Part shown: positions 52,418 to 60,971 of the stretch, piece after piece | Position numbering within the stretch: position 1 is the first letter of the stretch | How the letters are laid out: every line of letters starts with the position of its first letter | NCBI GenBank assembly: GCA_964561115.1 | Contig: CAZLOE010000004.1 | Location: forward strand, 1-64,000 | Source: CAZBSE01 sp964561115 | GTDB taxonomy: Bacteria; Actinomycetota; Humimicrobiia; Humimicrobiales; Humimicrobiaceae | Length of the DNA: 64,000 bases | Direction: 5' to 3' | Made by a program: the position numbers and the translations under genes | The notes under the pieces: generated by a model | Seen by the model: only the letters and a program-made list of their open reading frames with translations | What the model was told of the DNA's origin: nothing | Databases searched by the model: none

Positions 52418-53194
52418 ATGAAAAAGGTCAAATGCGGTAACTGCAGCAAGAATATTGAAAATGAAATTTTTATATTAAATTATTGGGTATGTCCATACTG
52501 CAATTATCATAACTATGTAAATACCAGAGACAGGCTTCAGATCACAATAGATGAAAGCAGTTTTACCGAGCTGGGTAAGAATATTAATTCGGTTGATTTT
52601 TTAAACTTTTATGATCTTAAATCCTACAGCGTAAGATTAAGAGATGCCAAACTCAAAACCAGCCTTACAGAAGCGATCCTAACCGGTGAGGCAAAAATAG
52701 ATGGACATGATGTTGCTCTAGGTATCATGGATTTTAGTTTTATGGGTGGAAGTATGGGCAGTGTGGTAGGAGAGAAGATCAGACTTTTATCCGACTGCTG
52801 TATTGAAAAGAGAATTCCTCTGATCATATTCTGTACATCCGGAGGAGCCCGGATGCAGGAAGGAATAGTGTCTTTGATGCAAATGGCTAAGACAGTTTCA
52901 AGCATCAACAGGGTAAGAGAAAATAAAATCCTCTTTATTACAGTTATTACTAATCCCACTTCTGGAGGTGTAAGCGCTAGTTTTGCAACTATCGCGGATA
53001 TCATAATTGCAGAGCCTAATACACTTTTTTGTTTTGCGGGGCCGAGAGTTGTGAAACAGACCATAAAAAAGAACCTTCCTTCTGATTTTGGAAACTCAGA
53101 AAGGAATTTAAAGAACGGGCAGGTCGACATGATTATAAATAGAGTTGAACTAAAGGGAACGCTTGCTAAATTGTTAAGGTTATTTAAGGATTAA
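52418..53194 (+). CDS. accD: acetyl-CoA carboxylase carboxyltransferase beta subunit
   Basis: The 258-residue protein has the N-terminal zinc ribbon (CGNCSKN and CPYCNYHNY) and the crotonase-like core with FMGGSMGSVVGEKIRLL, the CTSGGARMQEGIVSLMQMAK signature and TNPTSGGVSASFA. With AccA it transfers carboxyl from biotin to acetyl-CoA. It is followed by accA after one base. It is slightly shorter than the usual 280-300 residues because the N-terminal lead is short. Confidence 0.94.
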   Translation: MKKVKCGNCSKNIENEIFILNYWVCPYCNYHNYVNTRDRLQITIDESSFTELGKNINSVDFLNFYDLKSYSVRLRDAKLKTSLTEAILTGEAKIDGHDVALGIMDFSFMGGSMGSVVGEKIRLLSDCCIEKRIPLIIFCTSGGARMQEGIVSLMQMAKTVSSINRVRENKILFITVITNPTSGGVSASFATIADIIIAEPNTLFCFAGPRVVKQTIKKNLPSDFGNSERNLKNGQVDMIINRVELKGTLAKLLRLFKD

Positions 53195-53195
53195 A

Positions 53196-54170
53196 ATGGA
53201 TTTAAAAAAGTTAGAAGATATTCCAAAAAATTATCTTAAAGAGATCTTACAATCATTATCAAAGCTGGAAAAATTAAAAAAGGTTCCTTTTTTCAGCGGT
53301 ATACATTTTAAGGATGCAGAAAGGGATCTTACCAGAAAAATCGAGAATTATAAAAAAGTGGAAAGAGATGCCAGAAGGGTGTGGAAAATTGTCGAGCTTT
53401 CAAGAGTTGAAGGAAGACCTCAATGTCTGGATTATATAAATGGTATTTTTGAAGATTTCGTGAAGCTCTCCGGTGATAGATTGACCGGTGAGGACAAGTC
53501 TATTGTCGCAGGACTTGGCAAACTTGATGGTAGAACTGTTGCTGTTATTGGCCATCAAAAGGGTAAGGATATAAAGGAAAAGCTGGAGTATAACTTTGGC
53601 ATGAGTATACCTCAGGGTTATAGGAAATCACAGAGAATTATGAGACTGGCTGAAAGGTTTGGTTTCCCAATAGTCACTTTTATAGATACACCGGGGGCTT
53701 ATCCTGATCTTGAGGCAGAAGACAATGGACAGGCAAGCGCTATTGCAAATAGTATTTTACTTATGTTCGAAGTAAAAGTCCCTATAATTGCGGTCTTGAT
53801 CGGTGAAGGTGGAAGTGGTGGAGCACTGGCTCTGGCAGTCGGGAATGAAGTAGCGATGCTTGAAAATTCTACTTATTCAGTTATTTCACCTGAAGGGTGC
53901 GCAGCTATCCTGTGGAAGGATCCTTCCGGTACAAAACTGGCGGCAAGAGAGCTTAAGCTGACTTCGAGAGACCTGCTCAGCCTTAAAGTTATAGACAGGA
54001 TAATCCACGAGCCTATGGGCGGTGCACAAAATGCACCCAGGAGGATGGTAAGAATTGTAAGGAGATATTTAATAGGTGCCATGGAAAGATATAAGAAGTT
54101 TTCCGGCGATGAATTAAAATCCAAAAGAGCAGAGAAATTTGAGAGAATGGGGTTTTTTAACCTGGAATAG
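53196..54170 (+). CDS. accA: acetyl-CoA carboxylase carboxyltransferase alpha subunit
   Basis: The 324-residue subunit has a helical N-terminal part, FVKLSGDRLTGEDKSIVAGL, the GHQKGKD loop, NFGMSIPQGYRKSQRIMRLA, FIDTPGAYPDLEAEDNGQA and GEGGSGGALALAVGNEVAML with SPEGCAAILWKD. It pairs with AccD. Its presence shows a complete ordinary acetyl-CoA carboxylase in this genome. Six bases separate it from the convergent kinase gene. Confidence 0.96.
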   Translation: MDLKKLEDIPKNYLKEILQSLSKLEKLKKVPFFSGIHFKDAERDLTRKIENYKKVERDARRVWKIVELSRVEGRPQCLDYINGIFEDFVKLSGDRLTGEDKSIVAGLGKLDGRTVAVIGHQKGKDIKEKLEYNFGMSIPQGYRKSQRIMRLAERFGFPIVTFIDTPGAYPDLEAEDNGQASAIANSILLMFEVKVPIIAVLIGEGGSGGALALAVGNEVAMLENSTYSVISPEGCAAILWKDPSGTKLAARELKLTSRDLLSLKVIDRIIHEPMGGAQNAPRRMVRIVRRYLIGAMERYKKFSGDELKSKRAEKFERMGFFNLE

Positions 54171-54176
54171 ACATTT

Positions 54177-56000
54177 TTAATTACCCACAAACAGTATTAT
54201 TTTTGAATCCGTAGGAATATAAGTATCAGCTTCAGGGCTTTGCCCTAAAATTAAATCTTTCTGTACTGCATAATCCGTATCTATGTAACTTATTTCATAG
54301 CGGATATTTCGTGAGTCAAGTATGTTCCTGGCCTGATTTAAACTCAGCTGTATGAGATCCGGGACCTGTATTAGTGGTTCATTGGTAGAAATCACCAGTT
54401 CTACCAAGGTTTTTACTTCCACTTCGGAGCCGGGGGGCGGTATTACTTCAATGACCTTTCCCGGTTCGTCTATGGTATCTGTACAAGGGGCTTTACTATC
54501 TTTTAACAAAAGGTCAAGAGACTTTAAGTAATTTGAGGCATAAATATAATTCTGGCCGATAATATTGGGTATAATGACAATTTTATTACCTTCGCTTATG
54601 GTTATATCAACTGCTCCGCCCGGATCGATTTTTTCATTGTACACGGGCTTCTGGCTTATAATAAGATTTTTTTCAAATGTACTGCTGTATGTTTTAGAAA
54701 TCTCTCCACTGGTAAGTCCGAAGTCTTCAAGTACCTCTGAAGCTTCCTCCAGAGTAAGGCCTATCAGGTTCGGAGTCAATATATATGTAATTTCCTGACC
54801 CTTGCTTATTATTACCTCAACATCACTGCCGGCTGCAATATTTTCTCCTGGATCCGGGATCTGTTCTATAATAAATCCTGATGGAATTTCGGGGTCATAG
54901 ATCTCATCCTTTATTATAAGATTAAGATTAAACAGCTTGATTATATCTTCTGCATTTTCTGCTGATATATTTTCAATAGGCGGGACTGTGACTGAATTAC
55001 TAGCAGCTGTTCTTAAATTATAGTATTTAAAACTGTAAAATATGAACAGGGTCAGAAAGACAGTCATAAAAACTGCCATAAGGATTGCAGCTAAATTTGA
55101 TCTTGCTTTTTTTATAAATATACTGGTTTTGCTTGTTCTTTGATTACCGGTAGCAAAACTTAAATTCTTGCCTGTCGGATACTTCTTAAGGTCATCTGCC
55201 AGCTCCTTTACCGTAGAGTAACGCGCCTGCGGATTTTTTTCCAGGCAGTGCATTATAATTTTTTCCAGTCCTGGAGGTATATTTTCTATTAATTCAGATG
55301 GTTTTATAGGTATTTCACTTATATGTTTCAGGCTGATATTAATAGAACTATCGCCTCTGAAAGGAACGTCCCCGGTCAACATTTCATATAATACTATACC
55401 CAGTGAGTAGATATCTGTCCGGTGGTCCAGTACTTCTCCCTTTGCCTGTTCTGGTGATATGTAATGAGCTGTTCCCATTATATTCAATGTTTTGGTTACA
55501 TCCATGTTAAGGGATTTTGCAATGCCGAAATCAGTGACCTTGGCCTTGCCTTCCGGGGTTACCAGTATATTCTGGGGTTTAATATCCCGGTGGATAAGAT
55601 TATTTTTATGAGCCATTAGAAGGGCATTACATATCTGCACCGCATAATTGACAACAGTTCTGGGCGGTAGTGTGCCTTTTTTTTCTATTATTTCTTTAAG
55701 GCTGTTTCCTTCGATGTACTCCATGCAGATAAAATAGGAGTCATCAAATTCTCCCCAATCGTATACTTGTACAATGTTGGGATGATTGAGCCTGGCCAGA
55801 GTCTGCGCTTCGTTCTTGAACCTCGCCACAAAATTTTTATCCCTGGCATTACTGGCAGATAAAATTTTTATAGCGATTTTACGGTCTAATTTAAGATCAG
55901 TTCCCAAAAAAACATCAGCCATCCCTCCGGAAGCGACTTTTTTGATTATTTTGTATCTTTTGGAGATTATTTTATTTTTTTTTGATTCTTGCTCGGGCAT
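54177..56000 (-). CDS. PASTA-domain Ser/Thr protein kinase (PknB/PrkC-type)
   Basis: The 607-residue protein has an N-terminal Hanks kinase domain (ASGGMADVFLG, AIKIL Lys, HRDIKPQNIL, DFGIAKSL), a juxtamembrane stretch, one transmembrane helix (about 305-327) and four PASTA repeats outside (about 340-607) expected to bind muropeptides or lipid II. Such kinases control cell-wall synthesis and dormancy exit. The phosphatase gene two bases upstream is the matching eraser. All catalytic residues are present. Confidence 0.95.
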   Translation of the reverse strand: MPEQESKKNKIISKRYKIIKKVASGGMADVFLGTDLKLDRKIAIKILSASNARDKNFVARFKNEAQTLARLNHPNIVQVYDWGEFDDSYFICMEYIEGNSLKEIIEKKGTLPPRTVVNYAVQICNALLMAHKNNLIHRDIKPQNILVTPEGKAKVTDFGIAKSLNMDVTKTLNIMGTAHYISPEQAKGEVLDHRTDIYSLGIVLYEMLTGDVPFRGDSSINISLKHISEIPIKPSELIENIPPGLEKIIMHCLEKNPQARYSTVKELADDLKKYPTGKNLSFATGNQRTSKTSIFIKKARSNLAAILMAVFMTVFLTLFIFYSFKYYNLRTAASNSVTVPPIENISAENAEDIIKLFNLNLIIKDEIYDPEIPSGFIIEQIPDPGENIAAGSDVEVIISKGQEITYILTPNLIGLTLEEASEVLEDFGLTSGEISKTYSSTFEKNLIISQKPVYNEKIDPGGAVDITISEGNKIVIIPNIIGQNYIYASNYLKSLDLLLKDSKAPCTDTIDEPGKVIEVIPPPGSEVEVKTLVELVISTNEPLIQVPDLIQLSLNQARNILDSRNIRYEISYIDTDYAVQKDLILGQSPEADTYIPTDSKIILFVGN

Positions 56001-56002
56001 CT

Positions 56003-56755
56003 TTAGACTTTTATTGCTATAACTGTTATATTATCCAGACCGCCTTTTAATAATGCGCCTTTTATAAGATTTTTAGTAATATCTCTGGCACTTTTATATT
56101 TATTGATGATTTCGGCTATTTCCTCATCTTTCAACATGGAGTTAAGGCCGTCAGAACACAGGATCAGTATGTCTTCCGGTAGGATTTTATATGAGAAGAA
56201 ATCAGGATTTATACTTTCTGCAATTCCCAGGACATTGGTAAGGTAATTTTTCTGAGGATGGTTGAAAGTATCTTCGTAACTCAATTCTCCTCTTCTATAC
56301 AATTCACCGACTATGGTATGGTCTGAAGTCAATGGTTTAAAGATTCCGCTTCTTTTAATATAAAGCCTGCTGTCACCTATATGGACTATATATGCCCTGT
56401 CCTTCTGGATATAACATGCTGTAAGTGTAGTCCCCATTCTGTAGAATTCAGGCTTTTCCTTTGCCTGACTGAATACCGATCTGTTGGCCTTTTTAATGCT
56501 TTCTATCAGCAGCACTTTGATACTTTCATGAGTCAGATCATATTCTTCTTTATCAAAATCAGTTTCTGGACTTTTATCTTTAAGATTCTGATAAAAGCTT
56601 TCGGTAAAAGCTTCAACGGCCAGGCTACTGGCAACTTCTCCAGCTCTATGCCCTCCCATTCCATCAGCAACGATAAAAAGTGGTTTTTTAGTATAAAGGG
56701 AATCTTCATTTTTTTCCCTGTATTTTCCTATGTCTGTATCTGCATAGAATTCCAT
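56003..56755 (-). CDS. PP2C-family protein phosphatase (Stp/PrpC-like)
   Basis: The 250-residue metal-dependent phosphatase has all PP2C motifs: TDIGKYREKNEDSLY, VADGMGGHRAGEVASSLAVE, HIGDSRLYI, SDHT, LCSDGLNSMLKDEEI and GGLDNITVIAI. It removes phosphate from Ser/Thr of kinase targets. It is the first gene of the two-gene minus-strand operon with the PASTA kinase. Length and residues are typical. Confidence 0.94.
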   Translation of the reverse strand: MEFYADTDIGKYREKNEDSLYTKKPLFIVADGMGGHRAGEVASSLAVEAFTESFYQNLKDKSPETDFDKEEYDLTHESIKVLLIESIKKANRSVFSQAKEKPEFYRMGTTLTACYIQKDRAYIVHIGDSRLYIKRSGIFKPLTSDHTIVGELYRRGELSYEDTFNHPQKNYLTNVLGIAESINPDFFSYKILPEDILILCSDGLNSMLKDEEIAEIINKYKSARDITKNLIKGALLKGGLDNITVIAIKV

Positions 56756-56851
56756 AAGTGCTATTATATGTCATAATCTGTCATTAATAAAATTATACCT
56801 TTAAGATTAAAAAAGAGTTGGTCTTGCTTTTATCCATTATTGATTTTTGGG

Positions 56852-56871
56852 GCGGTTCCACCGCGGGAACC
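56852..56871. promoter_or_regulatory. GC-rich hairpin with two competing stems upstream of malic enzyme
   Basis: In an AT-rich spacer, bases 56854-56871 form GGTTCC/GGAACC around a 6-nt loop. An alternative stem GCGG/CCGC (56852-56855 with 56861-56864) excludes it. It ends just before the TTTAGA...TATAAT (56894-56899) region that may be the malic enzyme promoter. An operator or part of a leader are both possible. Minus-strand resemblance to a T-box sequence was considered and not accepted. Confidence 0.35.
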
Positions 56872-56969
56872 ATTTAGAATCCGGCAATTTATTTATAATA
56901 GATGCAAAAAAAAATAAAGCAGGTATTATAAATAATTATTAGAATTATTAAAAATAAAGTGAGGATCAA

Positions 56970-58193
56970 TTGAGTATTTATAAGGAAGCACTGGAAATGC
57001 ATAAAAAAAATGCCGGCAAGATTGATATAGTAAGTAAAGTAAAAACTGAAAACGAACATGACCTGTCCCTTGCTTATTCTCCCGGTGTGGCGGAGCCCTG
57101 TTGTGTGATTGCAAAACATCCGCAGGAAATAAACACTTATACCGCCAGGGGCAATATGATTGCAGTGGTATCTGACGGCTCGGCTGTCCTGGGTCTTGGT
57201 AATATGGGAGCCAGAGCAGCTCTTCCGGTGATGGAAGGAAAATGTGTGTTATTCAAACAGTTTGGAGGAGTATCCGCCTTCCCAATTTGTATAGACAGTC
57301 AGGATAATGATGAAATTGTCAATACCATAAAACTACTGGAGCCTTCTTTTGCGGGAATAAATATGGAAGATATAGCAGCACCCAGGTGTTTTGAGATAGA
57401 GGATAGGTTAAAGAGGGAAACAAATATGCTTATTTTCCATGACGATCAGCACGGGACTGCTATTGTAGTTTTAGCCGGATTGGTTAATGCTCTAAAAATT
57501 TACGGAAAAGACATAAAAGAAGTGAAAATAGTAATAAATGGAGCAGGAGCAGCCGGGACATCTATTGTGAATCTGCTGAGCAATGTAGATGTATCGGATA
57601 TGGTTGTATGCGACAGCAGGGGAATAATCTCTAAAGACAGAAAGGACTTAAATGATCCCAAAAGGAAGATGGCTGAGTTTACTAATCCAGAGAATATAAA
57701 GGGAGGCCTTTTTGATGCAGTTGAGAACGCCGATGTATTTATAGGTGTTTCTGTGGCAGATGTATTGACTGCAGAGATGATAAACAGGATGAAGAAAAAC
57801 CCAGTCATATTTGCCCTGTCAAATCCTGAACCTGAAATCAAGCCGGAAGTCGCGAAAAAATGCGGTGTTGATATTATAGCTACCGGAAGGAGCGATTATC
57901 CTAATCAGGTAAATAATGTCCTGGCATTTCCCGGGATCTTCAGAGGAGCTCTGGACGCGGGGGCAATAGAGATAAATACAGATATGAAACTCGCTGCAGC
58001 AAAAGCTATTTCCGAAATAGCAAGCGGCAGCCTGAAGAAAGATTATATTATTCCCAAGCCTTTTGATAAGAGGGTTCTTCCGGCTGTTGCAGTAAGTGTG
58101 GCCAGAGCTGCCATGGAGGGCGGTAACACTTATAGAAAGGTAGATTTAAAACTCATTGAAAGAAAAGCAAAAAAGATTATGGAAACCAGATAA
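56970..58193 (+). CDS. NAD(P)-dependent malic enzyme
   Basis: The 407-residue short-type malic enzyme has SLAYSPGVAEPC near residue 33, TARGNMIAVVSDGSAVLGLG, FHDDQHGTAIVVLAG and the nucleotide-binding VINGAGAAGTSIVNLL, followed by FALSNPEPEI and ATGRSDYPNQVNNVLAFPG. It interconverts malate with pyruvate, CO2 and NAD(P)H. TTG start behind GTGAGGATC. The next gene, a LarA-family racemase, starts inside its stop codon. Confidence 0.93.
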   Translation: MSIYKEALEMHKKNAGKIDIVSKVKTENEHDLSLAYSPGVAEPCCVIAKHPQEINTYTARGNMIAVVSDGSAVLGLGNMGARAALPVMEGKCVLFKQFGGVSAFPICIDSQDNDEIVNTIKLLEPSFAGINMEDIAAPRCFEIEDRLKRETNMLIFHDDQHGTAIVVLAGLVNALKIYGKDIKEVKIVINGAGAAGTSIVNLLSNVDVSDMVVCDSRGIISKDRKDLNDPKRKMAEFTNPENIKGGLFDAVENADVFIGVSVADVLTAEMINRMKKNPVIFALSNPEPEIKPEVAKKCGVDIIATGRSDYPNQVNNVLAFPGIFRGALDAGAIEINTDMKLAAAKAISEIASGSLKKDYIIPKPFDKRVLPAVAVSVARAAMEGGNTYRKVDLKLIERKAKKIMETR

Positions 58194-59443
58194 TGAAAGC
58201 CGATATCCCATTTGGGAAAAAAAGTATAAGGATAAATATCCCGGATAAAAACACACTGGATATAATTTCAGAAGGAAGCGGTAGTCTTATTATAGATGAA
58301 GATAAGACAATAACAGGTGCTTTGGAAAATCCAATAAAATCCAAAAGGCTGCGGGAAATTGCTTCAAGCAGGAAAAGTGCCTGTATCATTGCAAGTGATA
58401 TTACCAGGCCGTGCCCCTCATATAAATTTCTGCCCCTTCTGGCAGGCGAGTTAAGAAAGGGGGGAATAGAAAACAAGGATATCTTGGTTGTGCTGGGTTT
58501 GGGGATCCACCGTAGCCATACTGATTCTGAAAAAAGGAAACTTGTGGGCGACTATGTTTACAACAATATTGAAACAATAGACTCGGATACTTCAAAGTCA
58601 AAACTGATCGGTTATACCTCAAGAGGGACACCAGTAGAAGTTTTTGAAAGAGTATTGGATTATGATCTCTTAATTGTTACAGGCAATATTGAATATCACT
58701 ATTTTGCCGGTTTCAGCGGAGGTGCGAAGGCAGTAATGCCTGGAATATGCACCAGAAATTCCATCCAGTCAAACCATTCAATGATGCTGGATAACAGATC
58801 AGCTACAGGCAGGTTTTTAGATAATCCGGTAAGAGAGGATATTGAAGAAGCAGGTAAATTGGCAGGTATTGATTTTATATTCAATGTAATAATAAATGAC
58901 GAAAAAAAAATAATTGCTGCTGTAGCAGGGCAGAATAATGATGCCTATCTGGAAGGTATAAAGAAATATGAATCTATATATGGGAGTGAAGTGGAATGTG
59001 CTGCTGATATAGTGATAACTTCTCAGGGCGGCTATCCAAAGGATATGAATTTATACCAGTCCCATAAAGCACTGGAAAACGTAAAAGAAATAACAGCCGA
59101 AAAGGGTACCATAATTCTTGTAGCTTCCTGTTGTGAAGGATTTGGGGATGATACATTTGAACAGTGGATGACCGGCTATAATGATTATAATTATCTAAGT
59201 AAAAAAATTGAGAAGAAATTTGTTCTTGGAGGTCATAAGGCTGTGGCAATATCCAAAATCCTTACTAAAAACGAAGTCCTTCTCTATTCGGATTTTTCCC
59301 GTGAAGAAACTGAAAAATTAGGATTTAAGAAAATAAAAGATATTCAAAAATATTTAAATGACATGATTTCACAAAACAGTGAGATAAAAGTAACCATCGT
59401 ACCTACAGGAAGATTTGTAAGGTCAAAAATCAGTAAATCATAA
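58193..59443 (+). CDS. LarA-family nickel-pincer racemase
   Basis: The 416-residue protein has the LarA signatures: the Arg-containing SDITRP, GIHRSHT with a catalytic His, EYHYFAGFSGGAKAVMPG with His and the Lys that tethers the nickel-pincer cofactor, and NHSMMLDN with a further His ligand. LarA-type enzymes racemise 2-hydroxyacids including lactate and, in some homologues, malate. One-base overlap with malic enzyme favours malate as substrate. The cofactor genes larB, larC and larE are not in the window. Confidence 0.85.
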   Translation: MKADIPFGKKSIRINIPDKNTLDIISEGSGSLIIDEDKTITGALENPIKSKRLREIASSRKSACIIASDITRPCPSYKFLPLLAGELRKGGIENKDILVVLGLGIHRSHTDSEKRKLVGDYVYNNIETIDSDTSKSKLIGYTSRGTPVEVFERVLDYDLLIVTGNIEYHYFAGFSGGAKAVMPGICTRNSIQSNHSMMLDNRSATGRFLDNPVREDIEEAGKLAGIDFIFNVIINDEKKIIAAVAGQNNDAYLEGIKKYESIYGSEVECAADIVITSQGGYPKDMNLYQSHKALENVKEITAEKGTIILVASCCEGFGDDTFEQWMTGYNDYNYLSKKIEKKFVLGGHKAVAISKILTKNEVLLYSDFSREETEKLGFKKIKDIQKYLNDMISQNSEIKVTIVPTGRFVRSKISKS

Positions 59444-59620
59444 ATATATCCTTCTGATACATATTGATTTACTCAGTAAAATTTCATTTAAAATTCCCTT
59501 AAAATTCAGGCAGGGCTTTACCTATGCTACCCTATAAATTCCAATTATTTGTTTTTTACATATTTATTATAGATCTATAGGATAGTGCTCATTTTTTTTA
59601 ATAACAATTGCAACAAATAC

Positions 59621-59649
59621 TTGACAAGTAAGGTCTAAAAATGTAGTAT
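59621..59649 (+). promoter_or_regulatory. promoter of the ROK regulator gene
   Basis: TTGACA (59621-59626) and TAGTAT (59644-59649) are 17 bases apart, 35 bases before the gene start. The remaining ~175 bases back to the racemase hold nothing I recognise. Confidence 0.5.
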
Positions 59650-59683
59650 ATCAACTAAGTTTAACAATTAATGAGTTATTCTA

Positions 59684-60892
59684 ATGAATCCAAGAAAACC
59701 TGAACATATAAGAACACTTAACACAAAATCTATTATAAATATCATAAGAGAAGGAAACATCGTTACAAAATCAGATATTGCAAAAAAAATCAATATTTCT
59801 CAACAAGCTATAAATAATATAGTAACAGAGTTAATAAGAAAAAAACTGGTTTTAGAGACCGGTTTAAGAAAGTCTACAAAAAAAGGAGGAAAGAGACCGG
59901 TATTATTAAAGTTTAATGAGAATGCTGGTTATATTATTGGTGCGATGATGGGTCCAAAGAAGATAAAGGGAATATTGGCAAATTACAATGCGGACATTAT
60001 AGTTGAAAAATTTTTTAAGAACAACATTAGAGCAGACCATGAAGAAATAATTTCCAGTATGATTGAAATGTTTGAAGAAATGATTAAAGAGGCTGGCGTA
60101 GAAAAAAATAAGGTGTTGGGTGTTGGGATCGGCGTACCGGGAATAGTGGACGAAAAAAGCGGTGTTATCCGTTTACTTCCTTATATGTATAACTGGGAGG
60201 ATATAAAAATCGCAAAGATAATAAAAGATAAGATGGGAATAGATGTATATGTGAGTAATGAAAATAGAGTTCGTTCTTATGGGGAGAAGATGTTTGGCCT
60301 GGCAAAAAAAGTAGATAATTTTGCTGTGATTTTGACCGGTTATGGTATAGGTGGGGGATTTTTTGAAAACAACGAATGTATAACAGGTAGAAATCTTTTT
60401 GCTGGGGAATTTGGGCACATAAAGTTAAGTCCTGATGGTCCTAAATGTGTTTGCGGCAATAGGGGTTGTCTTAATGCACTGGTAAATACCGTTAGAATTA
60501 ATGGACTGATAAAAGAATATATGAATTTATCAGAATTTAAAGACTCTATTTTAGCAAGGAAGTATAGAGATAATAATTTTAAGGTTGAATCCAAAACTTT
60601 ATTTGAGTGTTTTTATGACGGGGATAATCTAGCAAAAAAAATTGTGAATGAGATATCATATTGGCTTGGTGTAGCAGTATCCATAATCGTAGCTGTTATA
60701 GACCCGGAATTAATAATCATCAGTGGGGAATATACAGTAGGAGGGGATTCCTTTATAGATAAAATTGTTGAAGTCGCTAAGGCTAATATTTTACCCTCAA
60801 TCAAAAAAAATATTAGGATTAAATATTCACAAATGGGAAAAAAAGCTGGTTTAGTTGGTTCAGTAGGTTTTGTGTTAGATAAATTATTATAA
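59684..60892 (+). CDS. ROK-family transcriptional regulator
   Basis: The 402-residue protein has an N-terminal winged helix (SDIAKKINISQQAINNIVTE, about 28-47) and a ROK sugar-kinase-like domain with GVGIGVPGIVDEKSGV, GYGIGGGFFE, GEFGHIKLSPDG and the zinc motif CVCGNRGC. The catalytic Asp of true ROK kinases (NDAN) is replaced here (NENR), as expected for a sugar-sensing repressor. It sits 79 bases ahead of a ribose-type ABC importer, its likely target. Confidence 0.9.
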   Translation: MNPRKPEHIRTLNTKSIINIIREGNIVTKSDIAKKINISQQAINNIVTELIRKKLVLETGLRKSTKKGGKRPVLLKFNENAGYIIGAMMGPKKIKGILANYNADIIVEKFFKNNIRADHEEIISSMIEMFEEMIKEAGVEKNKVLGVGIGVPGIVDEKSGVIRLLPYMYNWEDIKIAKIIKDKMGIDVYVSNENRVRSYGEKMFGLAKKVDNFAVILTGYGIGGGFFENNECITGRNLFAGEFGHIKLSPDGPKCVCGNRGCLNALVNTVRINGLIKEYMNLSEFKDSILARKYRDNNFKVESKTLFECFYDGDNLAKKIVNEISYWLGVAVSIIVAVIDPELIIISGEYTVGGDSFIDKIVEVAKANILPSIKKNIRIKYSQMGKKAGLVGSVGFVLDKLL

Positions 60893-60901
60893 GAATTTAA
60901 A

Positions 60902-60917
60902 AAATCCTTTAGGATTT
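60902..60917. promoter_or_regulatory. inverted repeat upstream of the sugar importer
   Basis: AAATCC-TTTA-GGATTT is a 6-bp inverted repeat in the short spacer between the ROK gene and the importer ATPase. It may be the operator of the ROK regulator; it has no T-run to act as a good terminator. Confidence 0.35.
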
Positions 60918-60971
60918 ATAAGAAAATGCAGGTTGATCTATCTATAAAAATGAAAAGGTGAGTGCAGGTAA

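Noticed and set aside
56848..56868. Minus-strand resemblance to a T-box sequence (GCGGTGGAACCGC)
   Set aside because: It lies upstream of a PP2C phosphatase, not an aminoacyl-tRNA synthetase or amino-acid gene. No specifier stem or terminator is visible.
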